This document shows, one piece after another, positions 45,841-54,858 of a stretch of DNA of 64,000 nt (positions within the stretch are counted from its first letter, which is position 1; every line of letters starts with the position of its first letter). A model generated the notes under the pieces. That model saw only the letters and a program-made list of their open reading frames with translations, was not told the origin of the DNA and did not search any database. The translations under genes were made by a program, and so were the position numbers. This DNA comes from Oscillospiraceae bacterium (GTDB lineage Bacteria > Bacillota > Clostridia > Oscillospirales > Acutalibacteraceae), in assembly GCA_015065725.1 (NCBI GenBank), contig SVPV01000001.1, forward strand, positions 1-64,000, given 5' to 3'.

Positions 45841-46173
45841 ATGACAGAAATATATACGCGTATAGAAAATTTATGCAAAGAAAAGGGGATAAACATTACA
45901 TTTTTATGTTCTAGCTGCGGTATTCCAAGGGCATCGCTTTCGGATTACAAAAACGGCAGAAAGAAAAGCCTTTCGGCAGATACACTCTCCCGTATAGCAG
46001 AATATTTTAATGTTAGTGTTGACTATCTTTATGGCGGAGCAAATAATATACCTAGTGACGAGGGCCTTAAAATCGCACTTTTCGGGGGAAGCGAAAATAT
46101 AAGCGATGAAAAGCTTGAGGAGGTAAAACGCTACGCCAGATATATTATGGAGCGTGAAAATGAAAACAAATGA
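45841..46173 (+). CDS. XRE-family repressor (ImmR-like)
   Basis: The 110-residue protein has an N-terminal Cro/C1 HTH (ITFLCSSCGIPRASLSDYKNGRK, about residues 18-40) and the typical segment RIAEYFNVSVDYLYG. The C-terminal 35 residues are short and polar. It overlaps the ImmA gene that follows. This resembles the ImmR/ImmA pairs of ICE and prophage elements, in which ImmA cleaves the repressor. It is probably autoregulated through the upstream operator array. Confidence 0.85.
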   Translation: MTEIYTRIENLCKEKGINITFLCSSCGIPRASLSDYKNGRKKSLSADTLSRIAEYFNVSVDYLYGGANNIPSDEGLKIALFGGSENISDEKLEEVKRYARYIMERENENK

Positions 46174-46561
46174 CCTTTATAAGATTGCTGAACAGTCGGG
46201 CATACAGGTTGATAGGTACGATTTAAAGTTAAACAGGTCGGTATCTGCACTTTATATGGACAAGCTTTTTGTAGGACTTGACAACAATATAAGCGGTGCA
46301 GAGGAACGGGTTTGCTTGGCACACGAAATAGGGCATTGTGAAACCTGCAGTTTTTACAATATAAATTCCCCCTTAGATGTAAGGGGGAAGCATGAAAGAC
46401 GTGCAAATGTGTGGGCAATAAAGGCTATGATACCGTATACCGATTATATTGAAGCACTAAAACAAGGTAAAACCAACATTTATAGCCTTGCGGATTTTTT
46501 CGGTGTAACCGAAGATTTTATGCGTAAGGTAGTGGATTATTACAATTCTAATAGCATATAA
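46160..46561 (+). CDS. ImmA/IrrE-family metallopeptidase
   Basis: This 133-residue protein has the HExxH zinc motif in LAHEIGHCETC (about residue 54) and the conserved later part SPLDVRGKHERRANVWAIKAMIP. Family members cleave XRE repressors to lift immunity. The ATG lies inside the end of the repressor gene (14-base overlap) behind GGAG, so the two are coupled. A palindrome TTCCCCCTTA-GATG-TAAGGGGGAA falls in the coding region. Confidence 0.88.
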   Translation: MKTNDLYKIAEQSGIQVDRYDLKLNRSVSALYMDKLFVGLDNNISGAEERVCLAHEIGHCETCSFYNINSPLDVRGKHERRANVWAIKAMIPYTDYIEALKQGKTNIYSLADFFGVTEDFMRKVVDYYNSNSI

Positions 46562-46568
46562 TTACTTT

Positions 46569-46805
46569 TTAATTTTTGCCTGATAAATGCTTGTTGTATC
46601 CATCATCGTCGGGGCTTGCTTCCTTTGCAGCTTTTTTTGAAAGACCTTGCGAAATGGCAGGGTATTTGTTACCCGAATCGGCGGTTGGCTGAATTTCGTA
46701 GGTGCCGTATTTGTTTATAAGTTCAAAACAGCTTTCGGGTTGTCCCATTACGGCGTCGGCGGGTAGCTGTGTGTTCATTCGTTTTTTTGAATCGTCTTTA
46801 CTCAT
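46569..46805 (-). CDS. Small hypothetical protein
   Basis: A 78-residue polar protein starting MSKDDSKKRMNTQLPADAV, with the segment CFELINKYGTYEIQPTADSG and the tail DDDGYNKHLSGKN. I do not recognise a family. No signal peptide or membrane segment is seen. The ATG used follows AAAAGG at nine bases, while the first ATG of the ORF abuts it. It converges with immA and has no operon partner. Confidence 0.5.
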   Translation of the reverse strand: MSKDDSKKRMNTQLPADAVMGQPESCFELINKYGTYEIQPTADSGNKYPAISQGLSKKAAKEASPDDDGYNKHLSGKN

Positions 46806-46865
46806 AAAAATCATCCTTTTTATTTATTTGTATTATTATGTGTAAAATCTTACCGATAATTCGTT

Positions 46866-46894
46866 TGACAGGGCTTATTCTGTGTGGTATAATA
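46866..46894 (+). promoter_or_regulatory. Promoter of serS
   Basis: TTGACA, 17 bases, TATAAT with an extended TGG. The leader before the ATG is only about 25 bases, too short for a T-box. Confidence 0.88.
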
Positions 46895-46926
46895 CTCACG
46901 TTAAATTCCGGTTTGGAGGAGAAATA

Positions 46927-48225
46927 ATGTTAGATATTCGTTTTATTTGTGATAATCCTGATTTAGTTAAGGAAAATATTAAAAAGAAATTCAAGGATTC
47001 AAAGTTGCCTTTGGTGGACGAGCTTATTGCACTTTACAAAGAAAAGTGTGATGCTAACAGCCGTGCTAACGAGCTTCGTTCTAATCGTAACAAGGTAAGT
47101 AAGCAGATAGGTGTGCTTATGGGCCAAGGCAAGCGTGACGAAGCTGAGCAGATGAAAAAACTAGTTAGCGAGCAGGCAGAAGAGCTAAAGGCACTTGAGG
47201 AAAAGGAAGCAGAGCTTGAGGTTCGCGTTCGCGACATTCAGATGAAGATACCGAACATTGTTGACGAAAGCGTGCCTGTAGGTCGTGATGATAGCGAGAA
47301 TGTTGAGGTAGAGCAGTTTGGCGAAAAAACACAGCCCGACTTTGAAATTCCTTATCACACCGATATTATGGCACATTTTAACGGCATTGATAAGGAAGCT
47401 GCAGGCAGAGTAGCAGGCGAAGGCTTTTATTACCTTATGGGTGATATTGCAAGACTTCATTCGGCTGTACTTTCGTACGCTAGGGACTTTATGATTGATA
47501 AGGGCTTTACCTACTGCATACCGCCCTTTATGATTAGAAGTAATGTTGTTACAGGTGTTATGAGCTTTGAGGAAATGGATGCTATGATGTATAAGATTGA
47601 GGGTGAAGACCTTTATCTTATCGGTACATCTGAACACTCTATGATAGGTAAGTTTATTGACACGATTACAGAGGAGGAGAAGCTTCCTTTAACACTTACA
47701 AGCTATTCACCTTGTTTCCGTAAAGAAAAGGGTGCTCACGGTATAGAGGAACGCGGTATTTACCGTATACATCAGTTTGAAAAACAGGAAATGATAGTTA
47801 TTTGTAAGCCTGAGGAGAGTATGGATTGGTTCCATAAAATGTGGAGCTACTCGGTTGAGCTTTTCCGCAGTCTTGATGTACCTGTAAGAACACTTGAGTG
47901 CTGCACAGGTGACCTTGCCGACCTTAAGGTTAAGTCTTATGATATTGAGGCTTGGAGTCCTAAACAGCAGAAGTATTTTGAGGTATGCTCCTGCTCAAAT
48001 CTCGGGGATGCACAGGCAAGAAGACTTGGTATTCGTGTTCGCGGCGAGGACGGTAAAAAATATTTGGCACATACCCTTAATAACACCGTTGTTGCACCGC
48101 CCCGTATGCTAATAGCTTTACTTGAAAACAATCTTTCGTTTGACGGCGAAAAGTATACCCTTAAAATTCCTAAGGCTTTACAGTCTTATATGGGCGGAAA
48201 AACCGAAATTGTTTCTACAAATTAA
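46927..48225 (+). CDS. serS: Seryl-tRNA synthetase
   Basis: The 432-residue class II synthetase charges tRNA-Ser (and tRNA-Sec). The N-terminal coiled-coil arm (about residues 30-105) is rich in Lys/Glu heptads. Class II motif 2 is SPCFRKEKGAHGIEERGIYR and motif 3 is NTVVAPPRMLIALLENN. The ORF track starts 15 codons earlier, upstream of the transcript; the ATG used follows GGAGGAG. Confidence 0.97.
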   Translation: MLDIRFICDNPDLVKENIKKKFKDSKLPLVDELIALYKEKCDANSRANELRSNRNKVSKQIGVLMGQGKRDEAEQMKKLVSEQAEELKALEEKEAELEVRVRDIQMKIPNIVDESVPVGRDDSENVEVEQFGEKTQPDFEIPYHTDIMAHFNGIDKEAAGRVAGEGFYYLMGDIARLHSAVLSYARDFMIDKGFTYCIPPFMIRSNVVTGVMSFEEMDAMMYKIEGEDLYLIGTSEHSMIGKFIDTITEEEKLPLTLTSYSPCFRKEKGAHGIEERGIYRIHQFEKQEMIVICKPEESMDWFHKMWSYSVELFRSLDVPVRTLECCTGDLADLKVKSYDIEAWSPKQQKYFEVCSCSNLGDAQARRLGIRVRGEDGKKYLAHTLNNTVVAPPRMLIALLENNLSFDGEKYTLKIPKALQSYMGGKTEIVSTN

Positions 48226-48234
48226 TAACACAGA

Positions 48235-48269
48235 AAAAGCGTTGTCTTCGAGTAGAAGACAACGCTTTT
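48235..48269. terminator. Terminator between serS and the convergent hydrolase
   Basis: Perfect 15-bp stem AAAAGCGTTGTCTTC / GAAGACAACGCTTTT with a five-base loop. Confidence 0.92.
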
Positions 48270-48286
48270 AAAATACTGTTAAAGGT

Positions 48287-49126
48287 TTATTCGTCGAGGT
48301 CTAATGTTACGTCAAGCCACTTCTTTAATGCTACCAACCAATCGGCTGTAAGCTTTAAGTTTTTATCAAGCGGCGGACAGGTAACACGGTCGGCGGTAGC
48401 AAGTCCGTGCTGACCGTATGGGTAAATATGTAATTCGTAAGGGATACCGCACTTGCTCAAAGCATCTGCATATAAAAGACTGTTTTGTACAGGCACTGCT
48501 TGGTCGGTGGTGGTGTGCCAAATAAATGCAGGAGGAGTTTTTTCGTTTACAAGCTTGTTACAAGAATATTTGTCTAATTCTTCCGCGGTTTCGGGGTAAC
48601 TGCCTAAAAGATTTAAAAAGCTTCCCTTGTGTGCATGTTCTGGGTCTGCTGTTATTACGGGATAGCAAAGAATTGTAGCATTTACTGGATAACTTTCGGG
48701 GAACCTTTCACGAATTTCGGGCATATCAAAGCTTGTTGAATAATGGGCGGATAAGTGTCCTCCCGCAGAGAAGCCTATGATTGCAATTTTGTTAGTGTCA
48801 CAATCCCATTTTTCTGTGTTTTTATGGATTAAATCCATAGCTGCAGCTACTTCAATAAGTTGGGTCGGAAAACGGTTTTCAGCACAGGAATATTTTAAAA
48901 CAAAGGCGTTAAATCCAAGGGCTGCAAAACGCAGGGCAAAGGGTTCTGCCTCTCGATTAGAACAACTTGCATATCCGCCTCCCGGTATTACTAACATACA
49001 AGGTCTGCTATCTTTTTTGATTTCAGGATAATCATTGTAGGGCAGATAAACGGTTAGGGTGGGGTCACATCCGTTTTCGCTTAAAAAAGGATAAATTTCT
49101 TTAAGTTTTATTGTTTCCAATTTCAT
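48287..49126 (-). CDS. Alpha/beta hydrolase, acetylesterase-like
   Basis: The 279-residue protein has the oxyanion segment MLVIPGGGYASCSNREAE near residue 44 and the nucleophile elbow IIGFSAGGHLSAHYS (GxSxG) near residue 120. The catalytic Asp is likely in WHTTTDQAVPV and the His in YGQHGLA. It resembles acetyl-xylan/BD-FAE-type esterases. No signal peptide is seen, so it is intracellular. It lies 12 bases after ppa on the same strand. Confidence 0.85.
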   Translation of the reverse strand: MKLETIKLKEIYPFLSENGCDPTLTVYLPYNDYPEIKKDSRPCMLVIPGGGYASCSNREAEPFALRFAALGFNAFVLKYSCAENRFPTQLIEVAAAMDLIHKNTEKWDCDTNKIAIIGFSAGGHLSAHYSTSFDMPEIRERFPESYPVNATILCYPVITADPEHAHKGSFLNLLGSYPETAEELDKYSCNKLVNEKTPPAFIWHTTTDQAVPVQNSLLYADALSKCGIPYELHIYPYGQHGLATADRVTCPPLDKNLKLTADWLVALKKWLDVTLDLDE

Positions 49127-49138
49127 AATCTTAACCTC

Positions 49139-49672
49139 TTATTTGCAAAAGGTATCAACGTATGAGTTGATGCAGTTTTCTATTATTTGCTTTGCTTCTT
49201 CGGGACCTTGCTCCTCGTTTACAACGGTTTCTTTTTCTTCAAGATTTTTATAAACGGTAAAGAAATGTCTAATTTCGTTACAAACGTGACTTGGTAGGTC
49301 GGAAATACTCTTATAAGAAGAATATGTTGGGTCATTAAAGGGAATAGCTATGATTTTTTCGTCTAGCTTGCCGCTGTCAAGCATTTTAATAACGCCTATA
49401 GGGTAGCATCTTACAAGACTTAACGGAACCAGACTTTCACTTGAAAGCACAAGCACGTCCAAGGGGTCGCCATCGTCGGCAAAGGTTCTTGGAATAAAAC
49501 CATAGTTTGCAGGATAGTGTGTAGAGGTGTAAAGAATACGGTCAAGAATTATATGACCGGTTTCCTTGTCAAGCTCGTATTTGTTTTTGGAACCCTTTTC
49601 AATTTCAATAACGGCAATAAAGTCCTCTTTATGTATGCGAGATGGGGAAATATTATGCCAAATGTTATTCAT
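49139..49672 (-). CDS. ppa: Inorganic pyrophosphatase, family I
   Basis: A 177-residue soluble pyrophosphatase that hydrolyses PPi to two phosphates. The signature DGDPLDVLVLS contains the metal-binding aspartates. The start IEIEKGSKNKYELDKETG and the segment YPANYGFIP are conserved. It heads a two-gene unit with the esterase, under its own promoter. Family I is less common than family II in Clostridia but well known. Confidence 0.95.
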   Translation of the reverse strand: MNNIWHNISPSRIHKEDFIAVIEIEKGSKNKYELDKETGHIILDRILYTSTHYPANYGFIPRTFADDGDPLDVLVLSSESLVPLSLVRCYPIGVIKMLDSGKLDEKIIAIPFNDPTYSSYKSISDLPSHVCNEIRHFFTVYKNLEEKETVVNEEQGPEEAKQIIENCINSYVDTFCK

Positions 49673-49706
49673 AAAAGCACGCCCTTTATAGATATATATT
49701 TTAAAT

Positions 49707-49735
49707 ATTTTAGCATACAGACCGTTTTAATTCAA
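49707..49735 (-). promoter_or_regulatory. Promoter of ppa
   Basis: On the minus strand TTGAAT, 17 bases, TAAAAT. Confidence 0.6.
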
Positions 49736-49839
49736 TAGGTAAATGTGTTTTTTGGGGTCGATATAGGGTGTTTTCTAAAACATTATCGCATTAGCTAAAA
49801 AATACTTATAAAAAAATTTAAATTTGATGAAATTTTTGA

Positions 49840-49868
49840 TTTACATTTGGATATTTTTTTGGTATACT
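49840..49868 (+). promoter_or_regulatory. Promoter of the CofE-like gene
   Basis: TTTACA, 17 bases, TATACT with an extended TGG; the gene follows a GTAAGGAGAG site. Confidence 0.75.
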
Positions 49869-49916
49869 ATATTCCGTAATGTTTATTGATTTTGATATCT
49901 GTAAGGAGAGTTTTTT

Positions 49917-51110
49917 ATGAGTCGTATGGTTGGTACCGTTTCACGCGGACTTCGTGCTCCTATCATCAAGAATGGTGATAACATTGTTGATATCGTTGTT
50001 GATACAGTGTTAGAGGCTTCGGCTGATGATGGCTTTAAGGTTCGTGACCGTGATGTTGTAGCTATGACCGAGGCAATTGTTGCTCGTGCACAGGGCAATT
50101 ATGCTACTGTTGATGATATAGCTGCTGACGTTAAAACAAAGTTTGGTGGAGATACGGTTGGTGTTATTTTCCCGATTTTAAGCCGTAACCGTTTTGCAAT
50201 ATGTCTTCGCGGTATTGCAAAGGGTGCTAAAAAGATAGTTTTAATGCTTTCTTACCCGTCGGACGAGGTTGGTAACCATCTTATAAGCATAGATGCACTT
50301 GACGATAAGGGTGTTGACCCTTATAAAGACGTTCTTGATTTAAAGAAATACCGTGAGTTGTTCGGTTACGAAAAGCATACCTTTACAGGTGTTGATTATG
50401 TTGAGTATTATGAAAAGCTTATAACAGATTGCGGTGCTGAGGTAGAAATTATTTTTGCTAACGACCCACGTGCGATTTTGAAGTATACAAAGAATGTTCT
50501 AAATTGTGATATTCATACACGCTTCCGTACAAAGCGTCTTTTAAAAGCAGCTGGTGCCCAAGTGGTTTACGGACTTGATGAGATTTTAAATGCTTCTGTA
50601 AACGGTAGCGGCTTTAATGCTGATTACGGTCTTTTAGGTTCTAATAAGGCTACCGAAGACCAAGTAAAGCTTTTCCCGAGGGATTGCCAACAAGTAGTTG
50701 ATGCTATACATCAAAAGCTTCTTGAGAAAACAGGCAAAAATGTTGAGGTTATGGTTTACGGCGACGGTGCGTTTAAAGACCCCGTTGGTAAGATTTGGGA
50801 GCTTGCAGATCCCGTAGTTTCACCCGCATACACAAAGGGTCTTGAGGGTACACCTAACGAATTAAAACTTAAATACTTGGCAGATAATGATTTTGCTGAG
50901 CTTTCAGGCGAAGAGCTTAAATCTGCTATTAAAGAAAAAATACAGGAAAAGGACGATAACCTTGTTGGTCAAATGATATCAGAGGGAACAACTCCTCGAC
51001 GTCTGACCGACCTCATAGGCTCACTTTGTGACCTTACATCAGGTTCGGGCGACAAGGGTACACCTATCGTTTATATCCAAGGTTATTTTGATAACTATAC
51101 AACAGATTAA
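49917..51110 (+). CDS. Coenzyme F420-0:L-glutamate ligase-like protein
   Basis: A 397-residue protein related to CofE, which adds glutamate to F420-0. It has GDNIVDIVVDTVLEAS and RDRDVVAMTEAIVARAQGNYA at the N-terminus and SGFNADYGLLGSNKA later. Proteins of this type occur widely in Firmicutes that are not known to make F420, and their substrate there is unknown. No other F420 gene is seen in the window. It has its own promoter and lies just upstream of the riboswitch of the purine operon. Confidence 0.75.
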   Translation: MSRMVGTVSRGLRAPIIKNGDNIVDIVVDTVLEASADDGFKVRDRDVVAMTEAIVARAQGNYATVDDIAADVKTKFGGDTVGVIFPILSRNRFAICLRGIAKGAKKIVLMLSYPSDEVGNHLISIDALDDKGVDPYKDVLDLKKYRELFGYEKHTFTGVDYVEYYEKLITDCGAEVEIIFANDPRAILKYTKNVLNCDIHTRFRTKRLLKAAGAQVVYGLDEILNASVNGSGFNADYGLLGSNKATEDQVKLFPRDCQQVVDAIHQKLLEKTGKNVEVMVYGDGAFKDPVGKIWELADPVVSPAYTKGLEGTPNELKLKYLADNDFAELSGEELKSAIKEKIQEKDDNLVGQMISEGTTPRRLTDLIGSLCDLTSGSGDKGTPIVYIQGYFDNYTTD

Positions 51111-51119
51111 TATTTTAAT

Positions 51120-51231
51120 TTTCTTTGTGACTGACGGATTAAGTAGGCAGACCTACGTGAAGCAAAGAAAAGTTTAGCCGACCGTCTGGGCAGTCTTATT
51201 TTAAAGGGATAAGGCTGCCCTTTTACTTTTT
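51120..51231 (+). ncRNA. ZTP (pfl) riboswitch with intrinsic terminator
   Basis: P1 pairs TTTCTTTG with CAAAGAAA, with TGACTGACGG in its loop. GTAGG-CAGA-CCTAC forms an inner hairpin. GACGG pairs with CCGTC as a pseudoknot, and the 3' end GCCGACCGTCTGGGCA is the conserved pfl ligand core. The strand GGGCAGTCTTAT then pairs with ATAAGGCTGCCC to form a terminator with a T tract, so ligand binding should prevent termination. It senses Z nucleotides (AICAR/ZTP) that build up when formyl-THF is short. It controls the purine operon that starts 36 bases on. Confidence 0.88.
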
Positions 51232-51266
51232 TAAATCAATAATATTCAGCTAGGAGGATTTTTTTA

Positions 51267-51749
51267 ATGAAAAAAGTAGGAATTATTATGGGTAGTGATA
51301 GTGATTTACCGATAGTTTCAAAAGCGGTGGATATGCTAAAAAGCTTTGATGTTCCTTATGAGGTGCATATATTTTCGGCACATCGCACACCTGTTGAGGC
51401 AAGAGATTTTTCGGTTAATGCCCGTGCTAACGGCTTTGGTGCTATTATAGCGGCGGCAGGTATGGCGGCTCATCTTGCGGGTGCTATTGCCGCAAATACA
51501 ACACTTCCCGTTATTGGAATTCCTTGTAAATCCTCTGTGCTTGACGGTATGGACGCGTTATTGTCTACAGTACAAATGCCTACAGGCATACCGGTAGCAA
51601 CCGTTGCGATAAACGGTGCAGGCAATGCGGCACTTTTAGCAATACAGATTTTAGCGGTTGAGGATAAAGAACTGGCTGCCCGTCTTGACGAAAAGCGTAA
51701 AACTGACGCCGCTGCAGTTCTCAAAAAGGATGCAGAGCTTGAAATTTAA
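51267..51749 (+). CDS. purE: N5-carboxyaminoimidazole ribonucleotide mutase
   Basis: A 160-residue class I PurE that converts N5-CAIR to CAIR. The N-terminus has [12 protein letters not shown] and then the motif [11 protein letters not shown] with the catalytic histidine. The later segment [17 protein letters not shown] is typical. The partner purK is not in this window. It is first in the operon, directly behind the ZTP riboswitch, with TAGGAGGA before the start. Confidence 0.97.
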   Translation: MKKVGIIMGSDSDLPIVSKAVDMLKSFDVPYEVHIFSAHRTPVEARDFSVNARANGFGAIIAAAGMAAHLAGAIAANTTLPVIGIPCKSSVLDGMDALLSTVQMPTGIPVATVAINGAGNAALLAIQILAVEDKELAARLDEKRKTDAAAVLKKDAELEI

Positions 51750-51780
51750 TAGATACTAAAAGACGAGGAGTTGGAATTTT

Positions 51781-53202
51781 ATGGGAGGTTTTTTTGGGGC
51801 TGTCACAAAAGATGACGCTATTTCTGATGTGTTTTTCGGAACCGATTATCACTCACATTTAGGAACACGCCGTGCAGGTATGGCGGTATTTGATAAAGAT
51901 ATCGGCTTGCAGCGTGAAATACATAATATAGAAAATTCGCCGTTCCGTACAAAGTTTGAGGACGTTTTTGAGGAAATGAAGGGCTTTGCGGCAATAGGCT
52001 GTATAAGTGATAGCGACCCACAGCCGTTGCTTATTAATTCAAAGCTAGGCATCTATGCTATATGTACAGTTGGCGTAATAAATAATAAGGAAGAGCTTAT
52101 AAAGGAATATCTTTCAAACGGCAATCATTTTAATGCGATGACAGGCGGCAATATTAATTCCACCGAGTTGGTAGCTGCACTTATAAGCCAAAAGGAAGAT
52201 TTTGTTTCGGGCATACGCTTTGCGGGCGATGTAATTGACGGTACTGCTTCCATACTTATTTTAACCGAAAAAGGCAGCATAATTGCGGCAAGAGATAAGG
52301 TGGGAAGACTTCCTTTGCATATAGGTAAATCAGACCGTGGATACTGTGCAAGCTTTGAATCATTTGCTGCATATAAGCTTGATTACCAAATAGTTAAAAA
52401 TTTAGGTCCTGGTGAAATTGTTGAGCTTACTGCTGATGAAATGAAGGTTTTGGCAGAGCCGCTTGAGGAAACCCATATTTGTGCTTTTTTATGGTCATAT
52501 TACGGATACCCTACTTCTGATTATGAGGGTATTAATGTTGAGGCTATGCGTAACCGAAACGGTATGATAATGGCAGAAAACGATATGCAGAATATGGATA
52601 TTTCTAATATTGATTATATTTGCGGTGTGCCCGATTCGGGAACGCCACACGCGATAGGCTATGCTAATAAAAGCGGAATACAGTTTGCACGTCCCTTTAT
52701 AAAATATACGCCCACTTGGCCGCGTAGCTTTATGTCAGCAAAGCAGAGCGACAGAAACCGCGTTGCTAAAATGAAGCAGATTCCTGTGCATGAGCTTATC
52801 CAAGACAAAAATCTTTTGTTTGTTGACGATTCAATTGTTCGCGGCACACAAATAAAGGAAACGGTTGATTTTCTTTACGAAAACGGTGCTAAAGAGGTGC
52901 ATATGAGGTCGGCTTGTCCGCCTATAATGTACGCTTGTAAATATCTTAATTTTTCACGCTCTACAAGTGATATGGAGCTTATAGCACGCAAAATTATTGT
53001 TGAACTTGAGGGTGAAGTGGGCTTTAACTATTTAGACGAATATAGTGACGGCTCTACCGAAAGAGGAAAGAAATTCCGCAAAGCAATATCCGAAAAATTC
53101 AATTTTGCTTCGTTGGATTTCCAATCAATAGAAGGAATTATAAAGGCAATAGGCATTGACAAATGTAAGCTTTGCACATATTGTTGGAACGGAAAGGAAT
53201 AA
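51781..53202 (+). CDS. PurF-like amidophosphoribosyltransferase lacking the catalytic Cys
   Basis: The 473-residue protein has a class II glutaminase-like N-terminal half and a PRTase C-terminal half. Canonical PurF begins MCG with a nucleophile cysteine; here it begins MGGFFGAV, and the usual HNG loop is also changed ([10 protein letters not shown]). The PRPP loop [13 protein letters not shown] is intact near residue 345. The C-terminus has CKLCTYC. It may use free ammonia, need a partner glutaminase, or do something else with PRPP. It lies second in the pur operon, 31 bases after purE. Confidence 0.8.
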   Translation: MGGFFGAVTKDDAISDVFFGTDYHSHLGTRRAGMAVFDKDIGLQREIHNIENSPFRTKFEDVFEEMKGFAAIGCISDSDPQPLLINSKLGIYAICTVGVINNKEELIKEYLSNGNHFNAMTGGNINSTELVAALISQKEDFVSGIRFAGDVIDGTASILILTEKGSIIAARDKVGRLPLHIGKSDRGYCASFESFAAYKLDYQIVKNLGPGEIVELTADEMKVLAEPLEETHICAFLWSYYGYPTSDYEGINVEAMRNRNGMIMAENDMQNMDISNIDYICGVPDSGTPHAIGYANKSGIQFARPFIKYTPTWPRSFMSAKQSDRNRVAKMKQIPVHELIQDKNLLFVDDSIVRGTQIKETVDFLYENGAKEVHMRSACPPIMYACKYLNFSRSTSDMELIARKIIVELEGEVGFNYLDEYSDGSTERGKKFRKAISEKFNFASLDFQSIEGIIKAIGIDKCKLCTYCWNGKE

Positions 53203-53207
53203 ATGAT

Positions 53208-54251
53208 ATGAATACAAAATCTAAATCTGACAGCTACGCAGCAGCGGGCGTTGACATTACTGCAGGCTATAAGGCGGTAGAGCTTATGAAGGCTCATATA
53301 GCAAGAACTATGACAGGTGCGGAATATTCTGACATAGGCGGCTTCGGCGGCCTTTTCGAGCTAGACCTTGAGGGTATTAAAAAGCCTGTTCTTGTAAGCG
53401 GCACCGACGGTGTAGGTACAAAACTTAAAATGGCATTTCTTATGGACAAGCACGACACGGTAGGTATTGACTGTGTTGCTATGTGTGTAAACGATATTAT
53501 TTGTTGCGGTGCAAAGCCGTTATTCTTCCTTGACTATATTGCTTGCGGTAAGAATTATCCCGAAAAAATCGCTCAAATCGTTAGCGGTATTGCAGAGGGT
53601 TGTGTACAGTCTGGTGCATCGCTTATTGGCGGTGAAACTGCCGAAATGCCAGGTTTCTATCCCGTAGACGAATATGACCTTGCGGGATTTTCTGTAGGTG
53701 TTGTAGATAAGGAAAAAATTCTTGACAATAAAACCGTCGTAGAGGGCGATGTAATTATCGCTTTGCCCTCAAGCGGTGTACATTCAAACGGATTTTCGCT
53801 TGTACGTAAGGTTTTTGATGTTGAAAACAGCGATATCAAAACCCCACGTGCCGAGCTTGGCGGAAAGTCAATAGGCGAAACCCTTTTAACACCCACCAAA
53901 ATTTATGTTAAGCCAATGCTTGCTCTCTTTAATGAGGTTAAGGTAAAGGCTGTATCTCACATTACAGGCGGCGGATTTTATGAGAATATTCCGCGTAGTC
54001 TTCCTAAGGGCTACAGTGCTAAAATTAATAAGGCAGATGTTAAAATTCTTCCCATATTCAAGCTTTTAGCAGAGGTTGGCAATATCCCTGAGCGTGATAT
54101 GTTTAACACCTTTAATATGGGTGTTGGTATGAGCGTTGTAGTAGCAAAAGAAGACGCAGACCGTGCTTTAGAAATTTTAAAGGCTAACGGTGAGGACGCC
54201 TATATAATCGGTGAAACCGTAAAGAGTAATGACGGGGTAATAATGGTATGA
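53208..54251 (+). CDS. purM: Phosphoribosylformylglycinamidine cyclo-ligase (AIR synthetase)
   Basis: A 347-residue enzyme that closes the imidazole ring from FGAM with ATP. The start [20 protein letters not shown] and the motif [15 protein letters not shown] are typical. [11 protein letters not shown] and [11 protein letters not shown] follow. The ORF track extends 12 codons upstream into purF; the ATG used here follows AAAGGAAT. It overlaps purN by four bases (ATGA). Confidence 0.97.
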   Translation: MNTKSKSDSYAAAGVDITAGYKAVELMKAHIARTMTGAEYSDIGGFGGLFELDLEGIKKPVLVSGTDGVGTKLKMAFLMDKHDTVGIDCVAMCVNDIICCGAKPLFFLDYIACGKNYPEKIAQIVSGIAEGCVQSGASLIGGETAEMPGFYPVDEYDLAGFSVGVVDKEKILDNKTVVEGDVIIALPSSGVHSNGFSLVRKVFDVENSDIKTPRAELGGKSIGETLLTPTKIYVKPMLALFNEVKVKAVSHITGGGFYENIPRSLPKGYSAKINKADVKILPIFKLLAEVGNIPERDMFNTFNMGVGMSVVVAKEDADRALEILKANGEDAYIIGETVKSNDGVIMV

Positions 54252-54847
54252 GAAAGGCTAGAATAGCGGTTCTGGTATCGGGCGGCGGCACTAATTTGCA
54301 AGCACTTATTGACGCTCAGAAGAGCGGCATTATCAAAAGCGGTGAAATTAGTCTTGTGGTTTCAAACAACGCCGACGCGTATGCACTCGAAAGGGCAAAA
54401 AAGGCAGATATTAAATCTCTGGTTATTTCCCGTAAAGAGTACGGCGATAGCTTTGAGGATAAAATCACCTCTACACTAGAAGAAAACGAGATAGATTTTA
54501 TTGTTCTTGCCGGCTTTATGTGCATTTTAAGTGAAAAATTCACTTCACACTTTAGGGATAAAATAATAAATGTTCATCCGTCTTTGATACCCTCCTTTTG
54601 TGGCAAGGGCTTTTACGGTCTTCGCGTTCATGAGGCGGCACTCGAGTATGGCGTAAAGGTAACGGGTGCTACGGTGCATTTTGTAAACGAAATTCCCGAC
54701 GGCGGCAAAATCATTATGCAAAAGGCGGTAGAAATTCTAGACGGTGATACGCCCGAAGTTCTGCAGCGTCGCGTAATGGAGGAGGCAGAATGGAAAATTC
54801 TCCCCTTGTCAGTCGAAAAGGTGTCAAAAGAAATTATTGAAGGTTGA
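54248..54847 (+). CDS. purN: Phosphoribosylglycinamide formyltransferase
   Basis: The 199-residue enzyme transfers a formyl group from 10-formyl-THF to GAR. The N-terminus [18 protein letters not shown] binds the phosphate, and [11 protein letters not shown] includes the catalytic histidine. The conserved Asp lies in the later [12 protein letters not shown] part. It overlaps purM by four bases. Its formyl donor can come from Fhs in the same operon. Confidence 0.96.
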   Translation: MRKARIAVLVSGGGTNLQALIDAQKSGIIKSGEISLVVSNNADAYALERAKKADIKSLVISRKEYGDSFEDKITSTLEENEIDFIVLAGFMCILSEKFTSHFRDKIINVHPSLIPSFCGKGFYGLRVHEAALEYGVKVTGATVHFVNEIPDGGKIIMQKAVEILDGDTPEVLQRRVMEEAEWKILPLSVEKVSKEIIEG

Positions 54848-54858
54848 GGAATGTAAAA

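Noticed and set aside
46366-46389. Perfect palindrome TTCCCCCTTA-GATG-TAAGGGGGAA inside immA, similar in kind to the REP palindromes
   Set aside because: The encoded residues (SPLDVRGKHE) are a normal conserved part of the ImmA family and there is no GTAG tetranucleotide, so coding constraint explains it.
46895-46926. T-box leader for serS
   Set aside because: The promoter leaves only about 25 bases of leader, too short for a T-box.
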